A DNA stretch of 5,792 nt, from positions 1-5,792 of the forward strand of contig CAZTQR010000123.1 in NCBI GenBank assembly GCA_964615795.1, given 5' to 3'. Both the position numbers and the translations under genes were made by a program. Within the stretch, counting starts at the first letter, position 1. Each line of letters starts with the position of its first letter. Source of the DNA: JADJAH01 sp964615795. Its GTDB lineage: Bacteria > Bacteroidota > Ignavibacteria > Tepidaquicellales > Tepidaquicellaceae. This document shows positions 1-5,792 of this stretch, one piece after another. The notes below the pieces were generated by a model. It saw only the letters and a list, made by a program, of their open reading frames with translations, searched no databases and was not told where the DNA came from.

Positions 1-610
1 CCTGATGAACTAATTTCGGACTCATATTCACAAATCCGTTATACCCCGAAGTCCCCGCAAAGAACTTCTTCGGAAAAGTAAAAGAGCCCCATTTCCTGGC
101 GATTACGGATACCGTGTCATTCTGTCTGTTGAGCCAGCAAATGCCGGAATAAAGGGGCAGTTCGCCGGTGATATCGCCATGCGCAGAGCCGGTTCCGCAG
201 TAGTTACTGCCTGAAGTGGATCCGGAATTATTTGTTATCTCATAATAGTTCAGGTACGGTGCAACAGAATAAAATTGCTTCACACCCAGTGTATCATAGT
301 CATAATTCAACTGCAAGTTGTTCAAAGCTCTGGCAAACGAAATGTTGCTCTGAGAACCTTCCTGCCGAACCGCTGCTTCCGATATAAAGCTGATGCCGCC
401 TCCAACTGAGATGACTCCGTATCTTAAAGTTATGGAAGTCAGACTGTCGTTCAGTTTCTTCAGATAAGCAACATAAAATCTGCTTTGTTCCGGATAATGA
501 ACCGGAGTGATTTCCGGCGTAATGCAGTTGAGTGATTCTGCAAGTGTAATGCAGATGTCATCAAGCCAGCTTCCGCCGAAGAAATTTTTAAAATAGATCT
601 CTCCGTCTTT
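1..610 (-). pseudogene. Continuation of the 1128 gene in the -1 frame; no own start, 3' end outside window
   Basis: On the minus strand this frame is open from 628 (just after a TAA at 631-629) to the left edge with no stop, about 200 codons. Starting at the A-run it reads 'KDGEIYFKNFFGGSWLDD', which joins in register to the upstream 'YNYLIAYE' and restores a blade of the form [Y]LIAYE-KDGEIYFK. It continues with 'RFYVAYLKKLNDSLTSITL', 'LNYDYDTLGVKQFYSVAPY' and 'GDITGELPLYSGICWLNRQ', beta-rich sequence of the same composition. There is no ribosome-binding site or start codon at its head, so it is not a separate gene. Adding one A to the AAAA run (608-611, T-run on the + strand) would fuse it to the N-terminal part, giving ~375 visible residues with the C-terminus still missing. 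Whether this is a true mutation, a sequencing or assembly indel, or recoding cannot be settled here. Confidence 0.78.
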
Positions 611-1128
611 TCGTATGCAATAAGATAGTTATATACACCGCTTGAACCGTATGGCATGATCGCAGGATCTTTTTCATCTTCCATGGAAAGCGTCAGGTTC
701 ACTGCAGAACTCCAAACTGAACCGTTAAACGAGGCAAAGTAAACATCCTTATTGCCGTTGCGGTTAGACTCGAACACGACCGCTCCCTTGTTGTTTTGAG
801 GCTGTAAATCACTGAAATATGCTACAGCAGGCTTGCTGTTGATGTCCTGGTCATTTGTGAGCATTACTTCAGGGCTCATTGCATTGTAAGTGATCAGTCT
901 GCAACCGATGTTTGAAACAGTGCCTGAACTCCATTTCTCATAAGCAAAGAGTGCATCAGCGATGAAGTAATTTATGACTGAACCGCACTTGTAAAAACTT
1001 GGATTTCTGAAGTCATATTCTTCCGAAGATAAGATAACATAGGATGAGTCGAAGGCAGGCGACTGCGAAAAGACCGGCCCTGCAAAGAACAGCGCCAGAA
1101 AAAGCATTGCTGAATTGATGTATTTCAT
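460..1128 (-). CDS. Exported beta-propeller-like protein, N-terminal part (frame broken at about 608-611)
   Basis: The gene starts at the ATG at 1128-1126, preceded by an AAGGAGG Shine-Dalgarno at 1139-1133. The first ~21 residues form a typical Sec signal peptide: MKY, a hydrophobic core (AMLFLALFFAG), and probable cleavage near VFSQ/SPAF. Residues ~95-172 show WD40/TolB-like (PD40-type) blade signatures: 'NSKPAVAYF', 'GAVVFESNRNGNKDVYFASFNG', 'EKDPAIMPYG', 'YNYLIAYEK'. Such blades usually build extracellular or periplasmic propellers that bind proteins or polymers, and no catalytic site is visible. This frame runs to a stop at 460-462, but its last ~50 residues (after AYEK) lose the blade pattern and read as out-of-frame sequence. 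The real continuation lies in the -1 frame (2-610). The product is therefore a hypothetical exported propeller protein; its exact function is unknown. It is co-oriented with the large gene at 1348-5235 but separated from it by a terminator. Confidence 0.8.
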   Translation of the reverse strand: MKYINSAMLFLALFFAGPVFSQSPAFDSSYVILSSEEYDFRNPSFYKCGSVINYFIADALFAYEKWSSGTVSNIGCRLITYNAMSPEVMLTNDQDINSKPAVAYFSDLQPQNNKGAVVFESNRNGNKDVYFASFNGSVWSSAVNLTLSMEDEKDPAIMPYGSSGVYNYLIAYEKTERSILKISSAEAGLMTSALHLQNHSTALRRKSLRFIIRNKADFMLLI

Positions 1129-1166
1129 ATAACCTCCTTACAAGAGTAACCTCCTGCGAAAGTCAT
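1125..1166 (-). other. Possible 13-codon leader mini-ORF overlapping the 1128 start
   Basis: The minus strand contains ATG ACT TTC ... GTT ATA TGA, encoding MTFAGGYSCKEVI. Its TGA overlaps the ATG of the propeller gene in an ATGA arrangement, which is the usual geometry for translational coupling. It contains both AGGAGGTTA copies. It has no clear Shine-Dalgarno of its own, and an ORF this short can easily arise by chance, so it is recorded as a candidate only. Confidence 0.2.
1133..1139 (-). promoter_or_regulatory. Ribosome-binding site of the second propeller gene
   Basis: The minus strand reads AAGGAGG, a near-perfect anti-16S match, with TTAT between it and the ATG at 1128. It fixes the start. 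An identical 9-base block, AGGAGGTTA, occurs 17 bases further upstream (1155-1147), so the core Shine-Dalgarno is duplicated. Confidence 0.85.
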
Positions 1167-1275
1167 TTCAATGAACAAAATGATTCATAATGTGCCCACT
1201 GCGGTTGAGGCTGATCTCCTTTATTACTGTCTGGTAAGAAGTTCCGTGCTTTGAGATACTAACATCCGTGTGCAT

Positions 1276-1310
1276 AAAACAAAGCCGCCCCTCAATGCTG
1301 AAGGGCGGCC
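1276..1310 (-). terminator. Rho-independent terminator of the 1295-residue gene
   Basis: On the minus strand a GCCGCCC arm (1309-1303) pairs perfectly with GGGCGGC (1290-1284). The 12-base apical part can add two or three further pairs around an ATGC-type loop. The 3' arm is followed directly by TTTGTTTT (1283-1276). A GC-only 7-bp stem plus a T-tract, placed 38 bases after the stop codon of the large gene, is a textbook intrinsic terminator. It implies that the gene starting at 1128 needs its own promoter in about 1275-1167, although no convincing promoter boxes were found there. Confidence 0.88.
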
Positions 1311-1347
1311 TGACAGAACAAATACTTTATTGCTCTCCGAAGTCCGG

Positions 1348-4300
1348 CTATTCTCTTATGCCCTTTTCGGATTTCTTTGTTGAAGCATCCTGAACGGGTG
1401 CATTATTGCCGTTACTGACTTTCACCTGCGGTGTGCTTTCCTTCACCTGCTGTGGTACGGGATCCGCACCCGGGGGCACTGACTTGCTTACAAAGTTGTA
1501 TGCGTTATTGTCTGCAACGCTCACATCCGTAGCATCAATGCTTCCGTCACCGTTCACATCCGTTGCAAGATATCCCGATGCGAAGTTGTATGCATCATTG
1601 TCAATCGAACTTACGTCGGTTGCATCAACTGTTCCGTCCTGATTCACATCTCCGCCGAAGAAGCAGTATTCGGATCCTCTCAGGATCTGATTGCTTCCGT
1701 ATGACTGAGAGTTGGCTGTCGTGAAATCATAACTGAAAGCAGAACCCTGAACATAAGACTCGCCGCCTGATTTGCTCCATGTCTCTATCGAGTTCCTGTG
1801 CTTTGCCTGCAGGTAGTAAGTACCCGTAGGAGCAAATGCAAACAGGAATGAGCCTGTATGTGTGAGCGAATCAAGAACTCCTGTTGCCTGGTCAACAATT
1901 GCATAAGGCGCGGAAGTATTTCTCAGATAAACCGTCACCGTATCCCTCATGTTCAGATTGTTCGGCCCTACATTGAGGAATGCCTGCGGTATCATGGTGA
2001 TTGAAGCCGGCAAAGCCGAAGTGACGTTGAGCTTCACGAGAATATTTCTCACGGGCGTTGAAGGATCGTTGCTGTTGATCTTCACATAGCCCGAGTATGT
2101 TCCTACCGGAAGCCCTGTGGAATTGAATGTCACAACAACATTCTGATTCTGCGACGGGTTGTTTATTCCCGAAGTCGGATTTTCATCAACCCATGCAAGG
2201 CCCTTCTCGATCTTGATCGCAAGATTGTTGTGAACATAATTTGCATTGTACACAACCTGAAGTCCAACTGTTCCGGCAGAATTCTCAGTACCGATGGTTG
2301 CTGAGTTAAGTGAAGTCAGCATGTTCTGATACTGGTAGTAGATCCTGCCGTCACTGTACAGCATTATCTGGAATGTGTAAACACCGCCTGAAGAATAGTG
2401 CGGCACATCTTTGTATTCAACAATGTATCTGTTGTTGGGAACATCATGGTAATAGTAAACACTTCCTGTTGTTCTGAGGTCAAGGTCATCCCAGAATCCG
2501 TAGAGAGTATTATTGGGAAGGCCCGTTGCGGGAATAGCCGTGTTTGTGAATGCAGTTGTTGTCGATACAACATCAAAGCTTACCCAGCCGTTTGTGCAAA
2601 CTTTCAACTGAGTGTATGGCTGTTCATAGTAAGTGAAGCTGAACGGAAGCAAAAGGTTGACCGATCCGTCATCAGCCGTTCCGTTTGTCCATGTGTTGAT
2701 GCGCGTTCCGAGCGATGATATCTCGAACCAGCTATAAACAGGTCCGCCCGGCTCGTCGCTGTCGATCCATCTGTAACCGCCTGCGTCAGGTCCGCCCTGT
2801 CCGTCGGTTACATCCTGTCCGAAGAACTCATCCGCCGCGCCTTTCGGGGCGTTAGCCATTCTCTTCAACTGTTCTTCCGTGAATCCGTGTCCTGAGACTC
2901 CTGCATTGTCGAGTGAAACTGAAGATTCCGAAAGAGTCCAGTTGAGCGGAAACTCACCGGTGTTTCCGATTGTAAGATTCCTGTTTGCGGTGTTTGAACC
3001 AACAGGAAGGCTTACCACTATTGAGTCTGCAGAAGCCGTTACTGTCGGAGGATTGCCTCTTCTCAGAGTTACTGCGTTTGTTTGTGATGAAGCGAGAGAG
3101 TCGCTTCCGCTGTAAGCGTAAACACGCCATTGTCCAACTGACGATTGCCCTATGCCTATGCCGATGCCGGCAAGCATTGAATCAAGCTGTGAGTTTCTCA
3201 GTGTCAGCAGTGAGTCGAATGCAGAGTTGTCGGACGGTTTTACCAGCTTTATGTTTGCCTGAGAACTGAAGTTTGGCGATGCATAAAACCATTTGTAAGT
3301 AACCGCTTCGCCTGACTTTCTCCAGTTGAAACTGAGCGGAGTTGTGATCGCTGACCATGTCAGCACTGTTGATCCGCTTGCAGGAGAACTGAGATTGAAC
3401 GCCGTAAGCGCGGGCTTCTTTCTCTTCAGTGTGATTGACCTCGGGCCGTTGGAAGATTTCAGCGAGTCGTTTGTCTGATTGTTTCTGAACGCCCATACAT
3501 CCCACTGTCCTACGAGAGAATCTCCTTGTGCAACGCCGATCCCGGCAAGCAGGTTATCCAGCTGACCTGAAGTTTGAGTGAGGGAGTTGCCGGTCGGCTG
3601 AAGCGTGATCAGTCTCGGAGTTGTTGTCGGGCTTCCGAATACCCATTTGTATGAAGCCGTGGATGCAGAAGTGTCCCAGGTAAATGTATTCGGTGTTGTG
3701 TTGTTAGGCAATGTTTCTATTCTTGTGCCGGCAGAAGGCGTATTGAGATTGAACGCATTCAGCGGGAAAGTCTCGATCTGAACGCCGGTAGTCCATGCCT
3801 GATAGATGCCCGTAATGTCGTCCATCCATATCGGCCACAGTTTGCCTGCGCCTGATGTTACGCCTATGTAATCCCCCGCGTATCCGCCTGCAATGCCGCT
3901 GAGTGTGATTGGCTTTGGCTTGTACTTGTGATCGCTCACGAGCACATCGGAGAATGTTGTGCCTCCGTCAAGAGATCTTGAAAGATAGATTTCCGCGGAG
4001 TCGGCTGTAGTCCGGTTGTCATAATATACAACGTTCACGCCGCCTGCTTCGTCAACTCTTACTGCAGGGAACCACTGCACTCTGCCGTTGTTGAGCGCAT
4101 CCTGATTCACTCTTACGCCGGAAGACCAACTTGTACCGCTGTTGGTTGATTTGTAAAGGAGAATGTCTGCATCGCTTCCCGCGGGAGAGATGTTTGCGCC
4201 GGATGTGACGACATAGACCCATCCGTTCCTTGCTCCGCCTGACCTGTCAACGCTGATGCGGGGGAAACTGTTAGTTCTGATTCCCCATCCGTTGAAATTC

Positions 4301-5235
4301 GTTGACCTCACACCGTTCATGTCAAATGCATTGTTTGTCACGGTCCAGTTCACGCCGCCGTTTGTAGATTTTGCAAAGCCGGCAAAATCTTCAGTGAACG
4401 GTGATGAAGAGATCGGCGCGGCCCATACAACATACACTTCTCCGTTAGGTCCTACAGCCACATCGCATCCCTGTGAGTAGTGTCCGGAAACTGATGTGTT
4501 GATCTGAATTACTGATGACCAGTTCACTCCGCCGTTGCTTGTGTAGGAGATACCGATCGGTGGGCTTGCAAGATTGAACAGTGACCATACAACATAAGAC
4601 CTTCCGTAATATGGACTTGACGGGGCGTCGTCAGTGCCGGCAAGGTTCTTGTCCTGCGAGCCGGTTGTGATAGTATAATTCGCTGACCATGTCGCACCGT
4701 TGTTTGTGGAATAGTTTGCAAACATCCCCGAAGTGCTGTAACCAAGGTGTGACATGATGAATGTGCCGTTCTTGTCGATAGTTATTCCCGGATCGCCGCC
4801 GTGATTGGTAATCGGCGCACCCTGCAGAGTATCGGTTCCGAACCAGCTTACGCCTCCGTTGGTGGTTACATAAACTCCTTCGCTTATGAACAGAGATCCG
4901 CTGTTATTGAAGGCATTCGATGAACCGAACATGATGTTCGGATTTGTCGGATGCCGCTTTATGTCAACTTCGCTCTGCCAGCTGGTTGTTCTCGGAAGAA
5001 CTCTCACATTTGGCGTAACCTCAATTACTTCGTACGGAGTGGTTACAACTCTTGTAACTGCGTTCGGATTGAAGTAATCCCTTACTTCAGGTAGCTTGTC
5101 TGAATAAACTGCGGACGGGTCATAGAGCCCGGTCTGCATCGGTTGGTTCCATCTGGCTTCGTCAGGGACATCCTGTCCGGTGAGGAGGATGAAACTGATG
5201 AACAGTGCAGGAAACAGGTAAAAAAGTCTCTTCAT
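1348..5235 (-). CDS. Large exported multidomain protein: Asp-box (BNR) propeller, Ig/BACON-like modules, dockerin-like C-terminus
   Basis: This is a 1295-residue protein. The start at ATG 5235 is supported by AAAGGAAA at 5251-5244 and by a signal peptide (MKRLFYLFPALFISFILLTGQ). Residues ~85-485 form a sialidase-superfamily propeller with six Asp-box motifs at 124-131, 176-183, 232-239, 290-297, 363-370 and 421-428 (S/T-x-N/D-x-G-x-x-W/F). Residues ~491-607 and ~609-727 are two tandem copies of one beta module (YKW...LLAGIG...VGQW). Residues ~730-770 and ~1012-1071 are the halves of an Ig/BACON-like domain, separated by a jelly-roll or nidogen-like insertion. Residues ~1074-1190 form a beta module with 'HRNSIETWSKSGG'. 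Residues 1196-1248 are two dockerin-type Ca loops, followed by a polar tail. Automatic annotation might say exo-sialidase, but I see no FRIP/YRIP motif or clear Arg triad, so a binding or structural surface role is a safer inference. It forms its own transcription unit, ended by the hairpin at 1284-1309. Confidence 0.95.
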   Translation of the reverse strand: MKRLFYLFPALFISFILLTGQDVPDEARWNQPMQTGLYDPSAVYSDKLPEVRDYFNPNAVTRVVTTPYEVIEVTPNVRVLPRTTSWQSEVDIKRHPTNPNIMFGSSNAFNNSGSLFISEGVYVTTNGGVSWFGTDTLQGAPITNHGGDPGITIDKNGTFIMSHLGYSTSGMFANYSTNNGATWSANYTITTGSQDKNLAGTDDAPSSPYYGRSYVVWSLFNLASPPIGISYTSNGGVNWSSVIQINTSVSGHYSQGCDVAVGPNGEVYVVWAAPISSSPFTEDFAGFAKSTNGGVNWTVTNNAFDMNGVRSTNFNGWGIRTNSFPRISVDRSGGARNGWVYVVTSGANISPAGSDADILLYKSTNSGTSWSSGVRVNQDALNNGRVQWFPAVRVDEAGGVNVVYYDNRTTADSAEIYLSRSLDGGTTFSDVLVSDHKYKPKPITLSGIAGGYAGDYIGVTSGAGKLWPIWMDDITGIYQAWTTGVQIETFPLNAFNLNTPSAGTRIETLPNNTTPNTFTWDTSASTASYKWVFGSPTTTPRLITLQPTGNSLTQTSGQLDNLLAGIGVAQGDSLVGQWDVWAFRNNQTNDSLKSSNGPRSITLKRKKPALTAFNLSSPASGSTVLTWSAITTPLSFNWRKSGEAVTYKWFYASPNFSSQANIKLVKPSDNSAFDSLLTLRNSQLDSMLAGIGIGIGQSSVGQWRVYAYSGSDSLASSQTNAVTLRRGNPPTVTASADSIVVSLPVGSNTANRNLTIGNTGEFPLNWTLSESSVSLDNAGVSGHGFTEEQLKRMANAPKGAADEFFGQDVTDGQGGPDAGGYRWIDSDEPGGPVYSWFEISSLGTRINTWTNGTADDGSVNLLLPFSFTYYEQPYTQLKVCTNGWVSFDVVSTTTAFTNTAIPATGLPNNTLYGFWDDLDLRTTGSVYYYHDVPNNRYIVEYKDVPHYSSGGVYTFQIMLYSDGRIYYQYQNMLTSLNSATIGTENSAGTVGLQVVYNANYVHNNLAIKIEKGLAWVDENPTSGINNPSQNQNVVVTFNSTGLPVGTYSGYVKINSNDPSTPVRNILVKLNVTSALPASITMIPQAFLNVGPNNLNMRDTVTVYLRNTSAPYAIVDQATGVLDSLTHTGSFLFAFAPTGTYYLQAKHRNSIETWSKSGGESYVQGSAFSYDFTTANSQSYGSNQILRGSEYCFFGGDVNQDGTVDATDVSSIDNDAYNFASGYLATDVNGDGSIDATDVSVADNNAYNFVSKSVPPGADPVPQQVKESTPQVKVSNGNNAPVQDASTKKSEKGIRE
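1492..1650 (-). repeat. Dockerin-like pair of Ca-binding loops (90-bp spaced duplication)
   Basis: These are residues 1196-1248 of the large protein. Loop 1 uses D1196, N1198, D1200, T1202, D1204 and D1207. Loop 2 uses D1226, N1228, D1230, S1232, D1234 and D1237. These are the 1,3,5,7,9,12 positions of a dockerin/EF-hand calcium loop. The units lie exactly 30 residues (90 bp) apart, and each ends in DN-x-AYNF. In cellulosomes such pairs bind cohesins. In Ignavibacteria-like bacteria this module is recalled to be common on exported proteins without a known cohesin partner, so its partner here is unknown. Confidence 0.88.
2203..2922 (-). other. Jelly-roll/nidogen-like domain inserted in an Ig/BACON-like domain
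   Basis: These are residues ~772-1011 of the large protein. The insertion begins with a polar, Gly/Asp-rich linker (EEQLKRMANAPKGAADEFFG, then repeated DGQGGPDAGG and DSDEPGGP). It then turns into an aromatic beta-rich block: 'LPFSFTYYEQPYTQLKVCTN', 'GWVSF', 'LYGFWDDLDL', 'RYIVEYKDVPHY', 'YTFQIMLYSDGRIYYQYQNM', 'IGTENSAGTVGLQVVYN'. The pattern of cold-spot Gly-Trp-Val-Ser-Phe plus 'FQ..LY.DG.I.Y.Y' resembles NIDO-like extracellular beta-sandwich domains. Flanking sequence (NTGEFPLNW before; WVDENPTSG, GLPVGTYSGY and SNDP after) is one Ig/BACON-like unit interrupted by it. Confidence 0.6.
3055..3765 (-). repeat. Two tandem copies of a ~120-residue beta module inside the large protein
   Basis: Copy A is residues ~491-607 (nt 3765-3415) and copy B is ~609-727 (nt 3411-3055). 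Shared anchors in order are AFNL.(S/T)P..G near the start, a Y-K-W at 529-531 and 647-649, L-A-G-I-G at 563-567 and 688-692, V-G-Q-W at 575-578 and 700-703, then DSL.SS and ITL/VTL followed by basic residues. The copies have diverged in sequence, so this is an old domain duplication. The fold looks Ig-like and is reminiscent of SusE-type domains; that assignment is inference. Confidence 0.8.
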
Positions 5236-5243
5236 CTTGCTGA

Positions 5244-5251
5244 TTTCCTTT
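5244..5251 (-). promoter_or_regulatory. Ribosome-binding site of the large gene
   Basis: The minus strand reads AAAGGAAA, with 8 bases (TCAGCAAG) between it and the ATG at 5235. It is a moderate match to the 16S tail, weaker than the AAGGAGG of the second gene. Confidence 0.7.
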
Positions 5252-5287
5252 CGGATTTGGTTTGTGTGAATTGTTGATTAATGATGT

Positions 5288-5293
5288 AGTATA
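5288..5293 (-). promoter_or_regulatory. Weak candidate -10 element for the large gene
   Basis: TATACT on the minus strand is a 5/6 match to TATAAT, 52 bases upstream of the start codon. No matching -35 hexamer is seen at 16-18 bases, and no good Bacteroidota-type TAnnTTTG box was found, so support is poor. Confidence 0.25.
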
Positions 5294-5654
5294 TAGAATG
5301 GATCTGTAACCTCTTATGGAAGGAAGATTGCATTCGGTTGTTGCGGGAATTTTTGTTTTGGCAAGTTATTGCTTCAGTTCGTGAATTTCAATCTTTAATT
5401 GTATACAAGTAAGTTATGACATGAATAGGTTCATTCTTGCAGTTTGCATATTCCTGACTGATGAACTACGAAGGGGTAATTTCTGTGTTCTTCATTGAGA
5501 GGAGATTTTTGAGTGCTTGTAATTTTATAATCAATGAAGAATATTTCTTTCTGCAGATCATGAATAGAGTTACCATGGAGAATGTGTGAATTGGCAGAAT
5601 TCATGTGACAGGTCCGGGAGCAAATGTCTTGCTTATACAAGGTGTAATTTGGTT

Positions 5655-5670
5655 GCAGGAATTTTCCTGC
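5655..5670. promoter_or_regulatory. Perfect inverted repeat, possible operator
   Basis: GCAGGAA-TT-TTCCTGC is a perfect 7-bp dyad with a 2-base centre. Pairing can extend a little outward through a G-T wobble and two further pairs. No T-tract follows on either strand, which argues against a terminator. It ends 9 bases before the -35 box at 5680, which suits a regulator-binding site. Confidence 0.35.
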
Positions 5671-5679
5671 GACAGGCTC

Positions 5680-5708
5680 TTGACAGATATAGTCTTTATA
5701 TTTTTAAT
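5680..5708 (+). promoter_or_regulatory. Sigma70-like promoter pointing out of the window to the right
   Basis: TTGACA at 5680-5685 is a perfect -35 consensus. After exactly 17 bases comes TTTAAT (5703-5708), a 5/6 match to TATAAT, within a strongly AT-rich stretch. No start codon with a ribosome-binding site follows before the right edge, so the gene it would serve is outside the window. Housekeeping promoters in Bacteroidota proper usually differ from this consensus, which lowers confidence. Confidence 0.45.
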
Positions 5709-5792
5709 ACTGTTATAAATCATTGGGACAGATTCATTTTCACAAACCTCATTTTTTACCATTTGACAGGCCAAACGGATTTAAGTAATTTG

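Larger units (their letters stand above)
5236..5792. other. AT-rich intergenic region, no convincing gene
   Basis: Both strands lack a plausible coding region here. The only ORF of note (minus strand, 5640-5431, 69 codons) has no family resemblance, no good ribosome-binding site and a composition like its AT-rich surroundings. The left part is the 5' region of the large gene. The right part (about 5650-5792) looks like the promoter region of a gene that would begin to the right of the window on the + strand, so the two transcription units would be divergent. Confidence 0.6.

Noticed and set aside
1163..1188. Small inverted repeats (TCATTT/AAATGA and ATGAA/TTCAT) upstream of the second gene
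   Set aside because: Only 5-6 AT-rich pairs with 8-9-base spacers; too weak to call an operator or hairpin.
1171..1191. Six-codon ORF MNHFVH on the minus strand upstream of 1128
   Set aside because: Too short, no ribosome-binding site, expected by chance.
1406..1642. 78-codon + strand ORF with internal repeats (LTSVAS twice)
   Set aside because: The repeats are the antisense reading of the 90-bp dockerin duplication.
2398..2718. 106-codon + strand ORF opposite the large gene
   Set aside because: It lies antisense within a clearly coding gene; it is Cys/Val/Ser-rich, as expected from reverse reading of beta-rich codons, and has no start signals.
3182..3505. 107-codon minus-strand ORF overlapping the large gene
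   Set aside because: Alternative frame of the well-supported 1295-residue gene, with no signals of its own.
5431..5640. 69-codon minus-strand ORF in the intergenic region
   Set aside because: No ribosome-binding site of note, no recognisable domain and a low-quality, His/Ser/Asn-rich composition typical of AT-rich noncoding sequence.
5763..5792. Second TTGACA with a downstream AT-rich block at the right edge
   Set aside because: At 17-base spacing the -10 is only a 3/6 match, and the window ends there.

Overview
The window reads as a fragment of a free-living Bacteroidota/Ignavibacteriota-type genome, most likely Ignavibacteria-like. The basis is the protein architecture: very large secreted multidomain beta-proteins, a type of C-terminal 'YLQAKHRNSIETWSKSGGES' module followed by two 'DVNxDGxxDATDVS...DNxAYNF' Ca-binding repeats, and BACON-like Ig modules with 'SNDP'. 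This placement comes from recalled family resemblance, not a search. No mobile element, tRNA, rRNA or CRISPR array is visible.

Layout, read along the minus strand (right to left). Positions 5792-5236 are an AT-rich intergenic stretch of about 557 bp with no convincing gene. Its right end carries a good sigma70-like promoter pointing right, out of the window (TTGACA-N17-TTTAAT), a perfect 7-bp dyad just upstream of it, and a cluster of GACAG pentamers. Positions 5235-1348 encode one intact 1295-residue exported protein: signal peptide, six Asp-box propeller, two tandem 118-125-residue beta modules, an Ig/BACON-like domain split by a jelly-roll/nidogen-like insertion, a conserved C-terminal beta module, a dockerin-like EF-hand pair and a polar tail. 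Positions 1310-1276 are a strong rho-independent terminator for this gene. Positions 1128-1 carry the first part of a second exported beta-propeller-type protein with a very strong Shine-Dalgarno. Its reading frame is broken by one base at about 608-611, and its 3' end lies beyond the left edge.

The two genes are co-oriented, but the terminator separates them, so they are probably two transcription units rather than an operon. Both encode exported, repeat-rich beta-propeller proteins, which suggests a surface or extracellular binding role (polymer, glycan or protein contacts). Neither shows catalytic residues I can identify. I do not see a defence, mobile or biosynthetic system here. The points most worth checking are the nested domain insertion, the dockerin pair without a visible T9SS tail, the single-base frameshift, and the duplicated ribosome-binding site with a 13-codon mini-ORF in front of the second gene.
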